Positions 23,393 to 34,111 of a stretch of DNA of 64,000 bases are shown here, piece by piece. Numbering within the stretch: the first letter of the stretch is position 1; every line of letters begins with the position of its first letter. The position numbers were made by a program, and so were the translations under genes. Location of the stretch: positions 4,711,001-4,775,000 of the forward strand of contig JAZAYU010000009.1 of assembly GCA_038501625.1 (NCBI GenBank), given 5' to 3'. The DNA comes from Corbicula japonica (Eukaryota > Mollusca > Bivalvia > Venerida > Cyrenidae). The notes beneath the pieces are model-generated. The model was not told the origin of the DNA, searched no databases, and saw only the letters and a list, made by a program, of their open reading frames with translations.

Positions 23393-24635
23393 ATTAAAGT
23401 TTGCGTGCAACCTACCTATATCTTAAAAACTACTATAGCTACAGCTTTGAAACTTGGCACACTTGTTCATCATCATGTTCCGAGTGTGTATCCCAAGAAC
23501 TATAACTCTAAATTTCATTTTGATCAAATTATGACCATTTTTTGACTTATAATTTCAGGTTAAAGTTTGCATGCAAGCTACTGTACAAAATCATAACTTC
23601 AATACTACTTAAACTACAGCTTTGAAACTTTCAACACTTTTACCATCATATCCCGAGTGTGTATGCCAATAATCATAACTTTTTCTTTTCATTTTGATCA
23701 AATTATGGCCCTTTTTCGACTTAGAATTTTAGGTTAAAGTTTGCGTGCAAGTTAGTGTACAAACCCATAACTTCCATACTACTTATACTACAGCTTTGAA
23801 ACATTCAACACTTGTTCATTATCATATCCCAAGTGTGTATGCCAAGAACCATAACTCTAATTTTCATTTTGTTCAAATTATGGCCCTTTTTCGACTTAGA
23901 ATTTCAGGTTAATGTTTGCCTGCAAGCTGTTTACTTTCATACTTCTTGTACTATAGCTGTGATACTAAGTTCTTTGCCAAGAACAATAACTCTAACTTTC
24001 ATTTTGTTAAAATAATGGATCTTTTTCGACTTAGAATTTCAGGTTAAAGTTTGCGTGCAAGCTATTTACTTTTATACTTCTTGTACTATAGCTTTGAAAC
24101 TAAAGAAACTTGTTCAGCATCATGACCCTGACTATGTATGCCAAGAACAATAACTCTTTCTTTGATTTTGATGAAATCATGGCCCTTCTTTGGCTTAGAA
24201 TTTCAGGTTAAAGTTTGCATTCAAGCTAGTTTCTTTCATACTTCTTGTACTATAGCATTGAAACTTAAGACACGTGTTCACAATCATGACCCTGGCTTTG
24301 TATGCCAAGAACCATAACTCCTTCTTTGATTTTGATCAAATTATTGCCCTTTTTCGACTTAGAATTTCGGGTTAACGTTTGCATGCAAACTAGTGTACAA
24401 ACTCATAACTTCCATACTACATAAACTACAGCTTTAAAACTTTTAATACTTGCTTAACATCATATCTCTAGTGTGTTAGTCAAGAACCATAACTCTTAAT
24501 TCCATTTTGTACAAATTAGGGCCCTCTTTTGACTTAGAAATTAAGGTTAAAGTTTGCGTGAAAGCTGATAAAAGCTCATAACTTTTATACTATTAAACTA
24601 CAGCTTTATAACTTTGTACACCTTTTGTTCATGTG
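23393..24635 (+). repeat. Tandem array of ~165-175-bp units
   Basis: The phrase 'ttaaagtttgcgtgcaag', with small changes, recurs near 23395, 23561, 23733, 23910, 24043, 24209, 24372 and 24546. Between recurrences are 'ctacagctttgaaact', 'gtgtatgccaagaac' and 'ttatggccctttttcgac'. About seven diverged units are present, with one shortened unit after 23910. Confidence 0.85.
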
Positions 24636-24779
24636 TGTGTGTGTGTGTGTGTTGGGGGTGTCATAAACTCCTGAATCACTCCCCAGTTTAAATAAAGCGC
24701 AGTTTAAAGTGTGCTTAAATATGTGCGACTATTCGAATAGTCGAGCGTGCAGTCGTTTCCGACTGGCTCTTATTTAGTA

Positions 24780-25120
24780 CATAATTATTCACATAGCGTA
24801 AATAGCGCATTGCACTGACTACCTTACCTAGCAAACCATCGGATTCTATACACTTCCTGGCCTTAAAATTATATGTATTTGCTCGAGTAGGACCCCGGCG
24901 TGAATTCAAAGATATCGGATCAAAAATGGATTTTACTCAGAAATTAAATGCATAACAAAACATTTATCTATAACTGAAAACATATCGTTGTTATCTCTCC
25001 TGTATTTGAAAAGATCGAACAGACCCGTCACCGTGTTCGATCTTGCCATCCATGCAGCGCACACGACGACAACGTTTGTTTGCCTCGGTTCAATACAGGG
25101 CTATTGATAAATGTTTGAGC
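24780..25120 (+). repeat. Dispersed repeat, right copy flanking the tandem array
   Basis: This is a direct-orientation partner of 22540-22900, ending in the same 'gacgacaacgtttgtttgcc' block. Its position directly after the tandem array mirrors the left copy directly before it. Confidence 0.7.
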
Positions 25121-26692
25121 AAGGTGTGCTCTATCTGGACAGTAATATAAATTTCCATTACTGACCATGTGTTGGGCCAATCAAAGATAACCTTCAATAA
25201 TTTTATTATTGTCTTGTTTGATGACTTTCAAGGTTCCAATCCATCTACTTTAATAAAAAGTAGCAGGTTTGTGGTGACTGTAAATTGTCGTTTTGTACAT
25301 TCCAATAGATGCGCACATTGTTTTTCGTTTAGGACAAACCCATTCTTTTATCAAAGGATCATACGCCACTGTTCATGGAATGGTAAGTATGACACTGAAA
25401 AAATTATTAATTTTATTAACAGCTTCATTTGTGCGCCATTGGTTGTGACGGATAATATTCAGGTGCATGACGATAATTAGTTAATTATCCGAAAAAAATG
25501 TGTATTTAAAACTTACAAACGAACACTAATAAACGTTTCTTATACCATGTTTGTTTTTGGCATTTTAGCAAGCTCATGAAATGCCATTTAAACGTGCCAA
25601 ATCTATCAATATGAACACATAATTCGGATAAAGTATAAATTGCAATTTTCTTTAAGGTAAATTATCCTTTATTGTCACTGTTGCATTTTGCCTTTATGCG
25701 ATGAAAGTCTGTTAACTTTCAAAGATCGTCAGTGCGTACTCGGCTATATATCTGACGTACATAGCCAGGGCACCAGCGGCGACCGCCGTCATGTGACTGA
25801 GACACCCGTCCCTTAGCATTCGTTCTTCTCGCTTTACACGTACATTCGTAACGTTGCTGGTATTCATGTATATTTCTGAAATTTCAAGAAATATCATGAC
25901 ATTAGAAAGGAGAAAAACAACATAATCCGAAGTTACACCGCTTTCACCATTTACATTACATTTACCTGACATATGTTAATTATTGTATCATGCAGACTCT
26001 GCATTCTAAAAGTTTAGAGGGAGAAACTAACATTCCCCTATCATCCAGTGATGAAACCGAATAATTTTTAGCTAACAATCTACTAGTAAACAAATACGGG
26101 TAAATGTTTACAACCTTTCTCTTTTGGATTAGGTTCTTTTAATTGTGAAATAAGGATTTATGCTCAACCTTAGGCTATATTGAGCAGTAGTTTGCATTTC
26201 CAATACTGTCTATGAAAAGACTCGATCAAATCCAGCCTGCTATATATCCACATAATTTTCATGTTTGGTGGCTCTCCGGGTTTCCTTTTCATTTGTTTTG
26301 TTAAACCACAGTTATTCTCAACGACCATCCATCAAATCAAGGCGCGGAGGCTTTGATTTAATCTAAGTGCTGCTGGTTGGCTTTTTATATGTGCTCGTTT
26401 TTGTGTTTTCATAAGGTTTATAACAATACACGAATTTACCACAGATGTCTCATTTACTCAAATAAGTTTCTAAATAATAATTTCTAGTAGTAATCTTACC
26501 AACTTGGCTGTTGAGAGTGGGTTCCAGATCAAGTTTGAAACATCAGGTTTGTTTGTCCTGCCAGCTTATTATCTTTTTTACCCATGATGGGGAAAAGAAC
26601 CAACGGTAACCGACTAGACCACAAAATAGAACGGAAAAAATCAACATCAAAAACGAAGAAACATATCTTTATTGCTAGAATGCACAATTTGA

Positions 26693-26893
26693 TAGGGCAT
26701 CTATTTAGAACACATGCTAATCTATTTGTTTTCGTTTATTTATTTAGCACACAGCCTAACCTATTTGTTTGCGTTTATTTATTAAGCACATAGGCTAACC
26801 TATTTGTTTGCGTTAATTTATTAAGCACATAGGCTAACCTATTTGTTTGCGTTTATTTATTAAGCACATAGGCTAACCTATTTGTTTGCGTTT
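26693..26893. repeat. 39-bp tandem repeat, about five units
   Basis: Units contain 'aagcacataggctaacctat' followed by 'ttgtttgcgtttatttatt', with an exact 39-bp period in the inner copies and decay at the left edge. It lies in intron 5 of C16orf89-like copy 1. Near-identity of the inner units points to recent expansion. Confidence 0.85.
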
Positions 26894-29331
26894 ATACATT
26901 GTACTCTTCTGTCGTCGCCTTTTTGTGTGGTTTTCTTTGAACAGACAGTAGTATCTAATCCTAAACTCTTCTATTCTAGGGAACTTTAGTTTTATATCTT
27001 ATTATACACTGTAAAAATTGATTACAATGTAAATAATCTTTTTTTTTCTATTTTATTTTCTATATGATATAACAAGTAAGTTAAATTAAAGCCTGCATGT
27101 TTTTATTGTTCGCCTGTTATGCTCGCCATTTACATCAGAGGAAGAGCCGCTTGCTAACGTTGTATGAACTTGTGGCTCAACCGTTTTGCTGTTTGTTTCT
27201 GAGTACACTATATTTGTAATTGTTTGTATCTATCTTTGATGAACGTGCTATAAAATATTATTTAACAAAACTCCCTTTTTTGCCTAAGTCTTGTTGCTTT
27301 TGGAAATTCTAAAGGTCTGTATAACTTGTATACCTTGCTCCATGAAAAGGTCTCTGCTCATAGGCGGAAAGTTATGTTTCTCTATCTCTAAGGCCTCCAG
27401 GTATGTTGAGGCACAAAATGTTCGGACCAGGTTATCTAGAGGGGGCTGACTTAGCACAATCCGATATGTATTCATCCTGTTGATACACCCCGCCTGCAAC
27501 ATGCTATGCAATTAGTGAATCTAAATTATTATTTCATTATAATCCCAATATACTTATGGAAATGTCTTAACATTTTAGCACTGGATACTAATTCTACTCT
27601 ACAGATACACATTTATTGCGTGGTCGAACGATGCATTCTGACCAGGATCAACACGGTTTGCTTTTAGATTCATTATATTATTTCTCGCCAAGATGCGACC
27701 AGAGCAGAATCGGATCAGACTGCCATTATGTCAAAAACGGTCTGTTGTCAGCTACGTAAGCAAATATCTTTACACATTTTTTAATGTTCAACATATAGCA
27801 TTGTTATTTATTCAAAACTTCGGAATAAAAAGTTATAAGATAGCATATCACAAACATTTAAAGGGTCATGTATAGCACGGATGTATAGATTAAATTTTTG
27901 TTTTACCTGAAAAAGACATTGGTGGCGAAAAGAAAATCAAAACTGAAGCGTTAGGCATACATAAAAGTTGCATTAACAAAATTAAATAATTATTCACTTG
28001 GATAAGTGGTTACATTTAATGTTTAATGTATCAAAATAATAATGTTTTTCCACTTACAATCACGAATTATAACTCCATGAACGACAGAAAAATTACATTC
28101 GTTTAAAATCATCCAGTAAACGCTTAAACAGGCCTACCGTTTCCTTCTATTTAACTTTGGTTTTTAATTGTTATGTTTATTTTTTATTAAAATAAAACAA
28201 CAGCAACAAAAAAATTAGTTTAGAAAAATATCAACTTTTTACTTGTACTTCATATAAAAAAATTCATGTTGCATGAATTAAACTTAATATCTTCCCTATT
28301 TCCCTTGTTGGATATTGTATGCTTAACAAATATTTTTTTTTTCAAAATGTAGGATTGTTACCTGCAACAGTGGGTGTTCACAATACCTTATATATATTTC
28401 CAGGTATCCAATCATGAGATAGAAGATTTCATGTGTGAGCGAATATCCATTATATCCCATTCTGGTCATTTTTTCCCAGCATCCGGGCGATATTTGACAC
28501 TTTAACCTCGTGTAAAGACTGCAAAATATTGTTGTAATGATAATTATCAAAATCTAATATTTGCTTTCTTGTTCATAAAATTATCTTCCCTTCCAAGGGC
28601 GGTAAAATACTAAAGAAAACAGGAGTTACCAGGTCAACAGTTCTGAGTAATTTGAATAGACAACACATCATTCCTACAAGTTCAGAATGTAACTGCTGTG
28701 CAAAATGCGTAAACTACAAGTGGTTGAAATCATATTTTGTCTACTGGAATTGCATTATTTTTTACCTGTTGGGAAATATATTTTCATAAATCAGTGCCTA
28801 CGCGTCGTTAAATGATTTACACACTTTAAAATACCCAACTGTTTTCCATAACCAAATGAAAACCATCAAAACGCGATTCAGTCCTGAAATGGATAAAATA
28901 GAAAAGAGTGCTTTGGCTCGTCATGCCCTACAGACCATTACGAAGCTACTGGAAGATATTTCAATGAAATAGAATGACATGCCACAAAATTTCCATGGCA
29001 AATGCATCAAACTTTATTGATGCAAAGAGAAGAACATTATCAAAACTGAGAATGCCTTTCAGTGTATAAGTGGGATATAATGTTGTGGGTTTTTTTCAAT
29101 AGCATTAAGGACATTCAATTTTGTTTGTGTGCTTAAATAGAATATAGATAAACCTTCATTCTAGTTTTAAACATTTTGAAAAGTTAAATCAAATAACTTT
29201 TAACGTCAACATATTTGAAGTGATCTATTTCGGTCTATAGAGAGTCTTATATACGTAGTTTTTGTTAAAACGCAGCTCATAGTTACCCTGTTCCGAAGAG
29301 TTCTGCGATACAAAAGTCAGAGTGTTCTCCC

Positions 29332-30120
29332 TTAAGCCCCGGTCACAACCCGCCGTGCGTCTTTTTTGACCGTACGTGTTCTGCGGACGCTACGTTCGCG
29401 GCGTTTTTGTTCGGACGTGGCAAGAGCAGAGAGGACGCACGTCACACGCAAGGTGTAAGTACGTGGTCCGCACGCCACGTCTAGGGGTAAAAGGTTGCGT
29501 CCATCGTACGTTCCGTAGGTGATAAGTGAGTTGTACTTGCTTACAACGCAAGATCTCCGTGCGATTTCCATGTCAACTTACGGAGGCCGTACTGCTCACG
29601 TACGGTGTTCTTACCTGCTCGCTCGTTGTAAGTGCGTGCAATTGCGGTGAACGTGCGTTTATTTCGGTCGCTGTTGGGTGATATATATATAAGGACGACC
29701 TATCGATACTCGAAATATTTTATATACCGCGGAGGTCCGTGCGCACACCGTACGTTGTAAGTGCGGAGCACGTACTTGCTCCGTACGGTCCGCCTGAGTT
29801 CTGTGCGCGTTTTGGACGGTTGAACTGAAAAAGCACGGACCACGCACGGACTACGCAAAGACTTGCAGAGGCAGTGCGTTATGCGCTCGTGGACGTACAG
29901 GGCACGCACGTCACCCGTACGGGTGGTCAATCCGTAGCCAGCACGCAGCTCGAACGCAGAGAAAGTTTTGCATGCACTAAAAATGCTACGGCGTCTCTGC
30001 GTGCTCCCAAATCCGTACGGAGGAGGTACTCACCACGTACGGAGCTATGAATTTGGTCCACGCTTTTGCACGTAGACAGCACGCACTTGCACGTACAGCG
30101 GGTTGTGACCGGGGCTTTAA
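29332..30120. mobile_element. TTAA-flanked non-autonomous DNA element inside copy 1 exon 3
   Basis: Target duplications TTAA lie at 29332-29335 and 30117-30120. Between them the 781-bp element begins GCCCCGGTCACAACCCG and ends CGGGTTGTGACCGGGGC, a 17-bp perfect terminal inverted repeat. The interior is GC-richer than its surroundings, full of 'cgtacg' and 'gtccgt' words in both orientations, and codes for nothing recognisable. TTAA duplication is typical of piggyBac-type transposases, which would have to act in trans. It splits the coding sequence and shifts the frame. Confidence 0.88.
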
Positions 30121-31167
30121 GGAGCTCTCCACCTCTCGGAGCCCAAGCACGTGAGAAATCCTCAAGTCGGAAATCCATGCCTGGAAAATTAAGTCTCCAA
30201 AATCCCTTCAGTAACACCCCACCGATATCTACAAAATTAAACATCAGTCAACAGACATGAACAGTTCATACACACCGGCCCCGGAAATGTCAGTTGTTTT
30301 TTTTCATCGTGATAAGAACATGTATCAGTGCTGCGTTTGAAAACATAACATTTACTATCCCAAAATGATAAGACATAATAATAAAACTCTTTACTGTTCT
30401 AACTTTTCCTAACGATTGTAAAATGAAGATACTTTAATAACGATTATTTGTACAAAGTTTTATTGAACTGCCTTTTATCCGTTGCAGAGATTTTTATTTT
30501 TTACCAAAAGAAGTGCAATGACAATTGAAGACGGCCCTTAAGGGGTTATTGCGAAGAAATATGTGACAATGGATAAAGAATACTTTTCTGTAAATAAAGC
30601 TTACGATTGAAGTATAATGGATTGGAGTATTCTATTATAGGCATAGCCTTATCACTTATCATCTCTGCAAGCGCCTGCAGATCCCGGATCTCTTGTAGTG
30701 ATGCGCCATCTATTGGCCAAGATTCAGGGTACTTATCTATGCGTTGAAAGAGCACAGCTAATGATCCTGGAAAGAAAAGAGTGTTATCTCTGGAAGTGTT
30801 TGCAAAAGTACCCGGATTGGTGGTGAGCAGTAAATGAACATATTGATTATGGGGTCAAACGTCAGGGTTACTGTGACATTTTCTTAAAAACTTAATATTC
30901 AGCTCAACAAATCAAGAATGGTTAGACATTCAGCACCATACATGGTATGTAGTTTGCTGAACGCTATTGATTTGGGAGTAATAGGTTTTCGGTCAAGGTC
31001 ACAGTGATCGTCAATAAAATATTAGTTCTTGATCATTTTTTCTGAAACGGTTTTATCAACAGTCACCAAGTTTTTAGTTTGAATTACTCTAGTATTGGGA
31101 TCAAAAGGTCGAAAGTCGTGAAGACTTTCAATGAAAAATTACAACCACTACTGCTACAACTTCACTG

Positions 31168-31215
31168 AATGATGATGATGATGATGATGATGATGACGAT
31201 GATATGCTGATGATG

Positions 31216-31256
<41 letters not shown>
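31168..31256. repeat. (GAT)n and (ACT)n trinucleotide repeats
   Basis: A run of 'gat' units passes via 'gctgatgat' into a run of 'act' units. It abuts the 3' end of a minus-strand open frame and supplies its stop codons. Confidence 0.95.
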
Positions 31257-31257
<1 letters not shown>

Positions 31258-31563
31258 TACTATAAAATCACGTTCTACATTTTCCACCAATCCGAAGGTA
31301 TGGACATTGTTGTATACGCGACCTTCATCTGCCAGTATAGCGGAAAAAGAACGTTTTTGTAAAAGAACAGAACGCATAAATACGGGGTGCAAAGACATGG
31401 TGTTTATACTCATATTTAATTCCTTGAAATAGAATTGCAGAATAAGGTTAAAGATTTGTACTGTGAACGCCTCATGTGATCTCAAGCTGATACTGGGCGA
31501 TTGCATAAGTGACTTTAACACTGAGTCAACTATGGCGTGATTCCGGAATTTCCTTGGTAGCAT
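31255..31563 (-). other. Open frame of unclear origin upstream of copy 1
   Basis: The 102-codon frame reads like real protein (hydrophobic heptads, no low complexity). The patch ILQFYFKEL is similar to ILQFFHREI in exon 1 of copies 2 and 3 and lies where copy 1 exon 1 is expected. It has no signal peptide, however, and lacks the conserved exon-1 end (TRMVDG with a GTAAG donor). It may be a highly diverged exon 1 or a fragment of an unrelated gene. I cannot decide. Confidence 0.3.
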
Positions 31564-32249
31564 CCCTTAATTCCGCTTTCGCCGCCGATTCGACAGATCA
31601 TATTAGAACGTTTATTTGATACAATAATAAAAAGCTTATAGTCATAACAATTCTTACGCAAAACAAGCATGGCATGTTGAAGAAAACAGGGTCAAATAGT
31701 AATTTCAAGTAAACAAAGTAAAATAAGACAATTTTCGGCATTTTGTTTTATTTTCGGCATATCTTCATATCCTCATCTCGGTATTTTGTTGTTTAATTTA
31801 ATACTTACTTGGGATTTTATTGTTTGTTTTAATACTTACTCAGTCGTATTTCGCATATTTGCATATGTGACGCTCCCCACAAGAATGTAAACGGCTTGCT
31901 AAGGCTAGCTTTTAACTGATCAGAGTTTAGAATTGTGAATTTTGAAAACTCAAAGCTCTTGCAGAAAAACAAATTTAAAAAAGAGATAACATTCGCGCTT
32001 TGATTTTTTTGTCTGAAAAAAACAACAACAGAAAAACATGAGACTAAAAGTTGGTTATACCTTTGTCATGTCTTACTATTTCGTCGTCAGACTTTCAAAC
32101 TGTATTCCTTAGGTCAATAAGGGTCGTTATTAAGAAAAATCTATTAGTCAATATTACATTTGACAGAGATATTCCCATTTTGTACTGAGAGTGTCACAAA
32201 AAACTTTACGTTGGCTATAACAATTCCATTTCTTTATACAAAAAAAGTG

Positions 32250-32490
32250 AAATATGTATGGAATCGCCACATTCACAAAATACAGCCTCCCCACGCAGCG
32301 AAAAAGAAGAGAGGAAAAGAGAGCATGTTGTTATAAGTATGTCAGTTCAAATAAGACGCCACAAACAATTTACGACATAAAGAACCCTTGGGGTTACCAG
32401 CTTGGAACGGTCAGTGGCAAAACAAATTGCCACTGGGTGTTTAAACCAGGTTCTAGGTTGCACCAACCTCACACTTGCCATGCAATACAA
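32250..32490 (-). mobile_element. Retroelement 3' tail fragment, minus orientation
   Basis: It contains in reverse 'aacggtcagtggcaaaac', 'taaaccaggttctagg' and 'gaggaaaagagagcatg', the tail shared by the reverse-transcriptase element copies at 50043-51425 and 52200-53232. Other fragments of the same tail lie near 35650-35940 (+), 43070-43160 (+), 45010-45190 (+), 46725-46900 (-), 61870-61970 (+), 62110-62345 (-) and 63300-63440 (+). Confidence 0.65.
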
Positions 32491-32695
32491 ATGAATGTTT
32501 CATAATGCATGTACTTTCAATTATAATGCTTATACAAACAACATGATTGTGATCTAGGCAAAGTCGTTCAATTATAAGAGTAAGGAATTTCATTGTACTT
32601 ATATTTTTCTTTGTTCAACTTTAAAATCTAACATAATTGTTTGTTAGTCAAAATCTATATTGCGTAAAGGTTTTAGATATTTATGCCTCTTCTTT

Positions 32696-32966
32696 TGCCG
32701 GTGTTCCATAGTTCCGTGATGCGTGATCCGTGTCAGTGTCCGCGTCCGTGTCCGCGATTTTTCACTCACCAAAGATATCGTTGGGTATATTCATACCTCC
32801 GTGTCCGTGGAACTCCGTGTCCGTTCCACGGACACGGACGCGAAACGGACACGGAGGCATTGACTATACCCGATGATGAGTGAAAATCGCGGACACGGAC
32901 GCGGACACGGACGCGGACGCGGACACGGACACGGATCACGCATCGTGGAACTATGGAATACCGGCC
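32696..32966. mobile_element. Foldback element with hexamer-repeat arms
   Basis: Outer ends 'gccggtgttccatagttcc' and 'ggaactatggaataccggc' are inverted. Inside them, both arms carry 'tgcgtgatccgtgtc' and long runs of 'gtccgt' (left) or 'cggaca' (right) words. The centre holds a second inverted pair around 'cgtgtccgttccacggacac'. Nearly the whole 271 bp can form one hairpin. It is non-coding. Confidence 0.8.
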
Positions 32967-34111
32967 TTACTTAGTCAATGAAGCTGTATTCTGCTTTATT
33001 TTTTATTCAGTAGCGCTGGTTACAGTTTACAGACATTCTTTTTAAATTAAGAACGGAATCTAAACCAAAATTTCACATTATTTGTACGTATAAGATGTAG
33101 TCACCTTTTCAAGGACATAAAATCGTGTTCACGTTTATTTCACTGGAAAATGAATATTTAAAAAGAAAGTCGAGGTCACAAATTGCTTTTGCACGGTGAG
33201 ATATTATCGTAACACCTACAATTAGTGTACTGTGATTAGAGTTGACTTCATACGTAAACAATTCAGAATAACTAAAAGTTAATATGCAAACATTACGAGC
33301 AATGGGAAATTGTACCTTTTTATTAGGAAACACATTTGTCTCCAATGGGAGTTTTATTTAAGTTTATACAAGCTTAGTAATTCTATATATAGATGCAGAC
33401 TTAGTATCGAAATATTTACATTGATTGGTCCCTTTACCTCATTTTTAATGATATTAAGTATAAAAACTGAGCATACATAAGTGCGAATGTGTTTTAATGT
33501 GATATTTCACAAAATAAGGTATATCATATCAATATAGTTGACAAAACACCAAAAAATAACATTTTCATACTTTCATTTTTATTTTTATATTTCTTTTCCA
33601 CGGGAAAGTTGGCCGTATTTCTAAAATCACGACAGGAAAACGTTTACGACAAACAAAATTAAAACGAACAAAAAGTAAAAGTGAATGTCATCATAATATG
33701 TGTTAGTTAATAAGTTTAGTTTGACAAAGTAATAACATAGCATCATAAACATGTTTTATTTTACAGAAAGGTATATATCATTTAATTTCCCATGTATATG
33801 GATATACAACAAGGATATATAACAAAATTACTATAATTATTGTATATATTTTGGTACAGAATGTATTTTGTTTAGTTCTGAGTCTTTGACAATAGTCAAT
33901 TAAATTGTTCTGATTAATAAGTAGACTAAACATTCTAAAAAAATTCGGATACATGACGATAAACCAGACTTTAAACTGATTAAATATATAGTGTTATATC
34001 AACTCATTCAAATGTTCAAGTCTCCAACATGGCATCACAGAAAAAAATGGTTTATGTATTATGTCTATACTGTTTGGGTATAAACCGTTGTCTGTCTTGG
34101 ATAAATACTCG

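Larger units (their letters stand above)
21632..25711. other. Gene-free region between RdRP-helicase and the C16orf89-like array
   Basis: After the 3' flank of the RdRP gene I see no coding exon. The region contains a pair of direct dispersed repeats (22540-22900 and 24780-25120) that bracket a tandem array (23393-24635). A further dispersed repeat ('gatgactttcaaggttcc' type) lies at about 25190-25260. Short open frames across these repeats carry no recognisable motif. Confidence 0.65.
25712..30766 (-). pseudogene. C16orf89: C16orf89-like copy 1, inactivated
   Basis: Six of seven family exons are recognisable: exon 2 30766-30605, exon 3 30228-29287 (interrupted), exon 4 28518-28362, exon 5 27493-27334, exon 6 about 26630-26500 and exon 7 25875-25712. 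Lesions: a 781-bp element plus TTAA duplication sits in exon 3 (removing those 785 nt restores exactly the family's 157 nt). Exon 4's donor is displaced, adding 13 codons. Exon 6 has lost its acceptor AG (sister copies CCAG, here CCGT) and carries in-frame TGA where sisters have GGA before the conserved Cys. No signal-peptide exon is evident. Exons 2, 5 and 7 remain open with correct phases, so inactivation looks recent or the insertion may be polymorphic. It is closest to copy 2. Confidence 0.88.
31564..34111. other. Intergenic region between C16orf89-like copies 1 and 2
   Basis: I see no coding exon. It holds a minus-oriented retroelement tail (32250-32490) and a large foldback element (32696-32966), with AT-rich unique sequence after that. 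Confidence 0.6.

Noticed and set aside
29332..29930. Several minus-strand frames rich in Arg and Val
   Set aside because: They lie inside the TTAA-flanked element, reflect its GC-rich repeated words, and have no motif.
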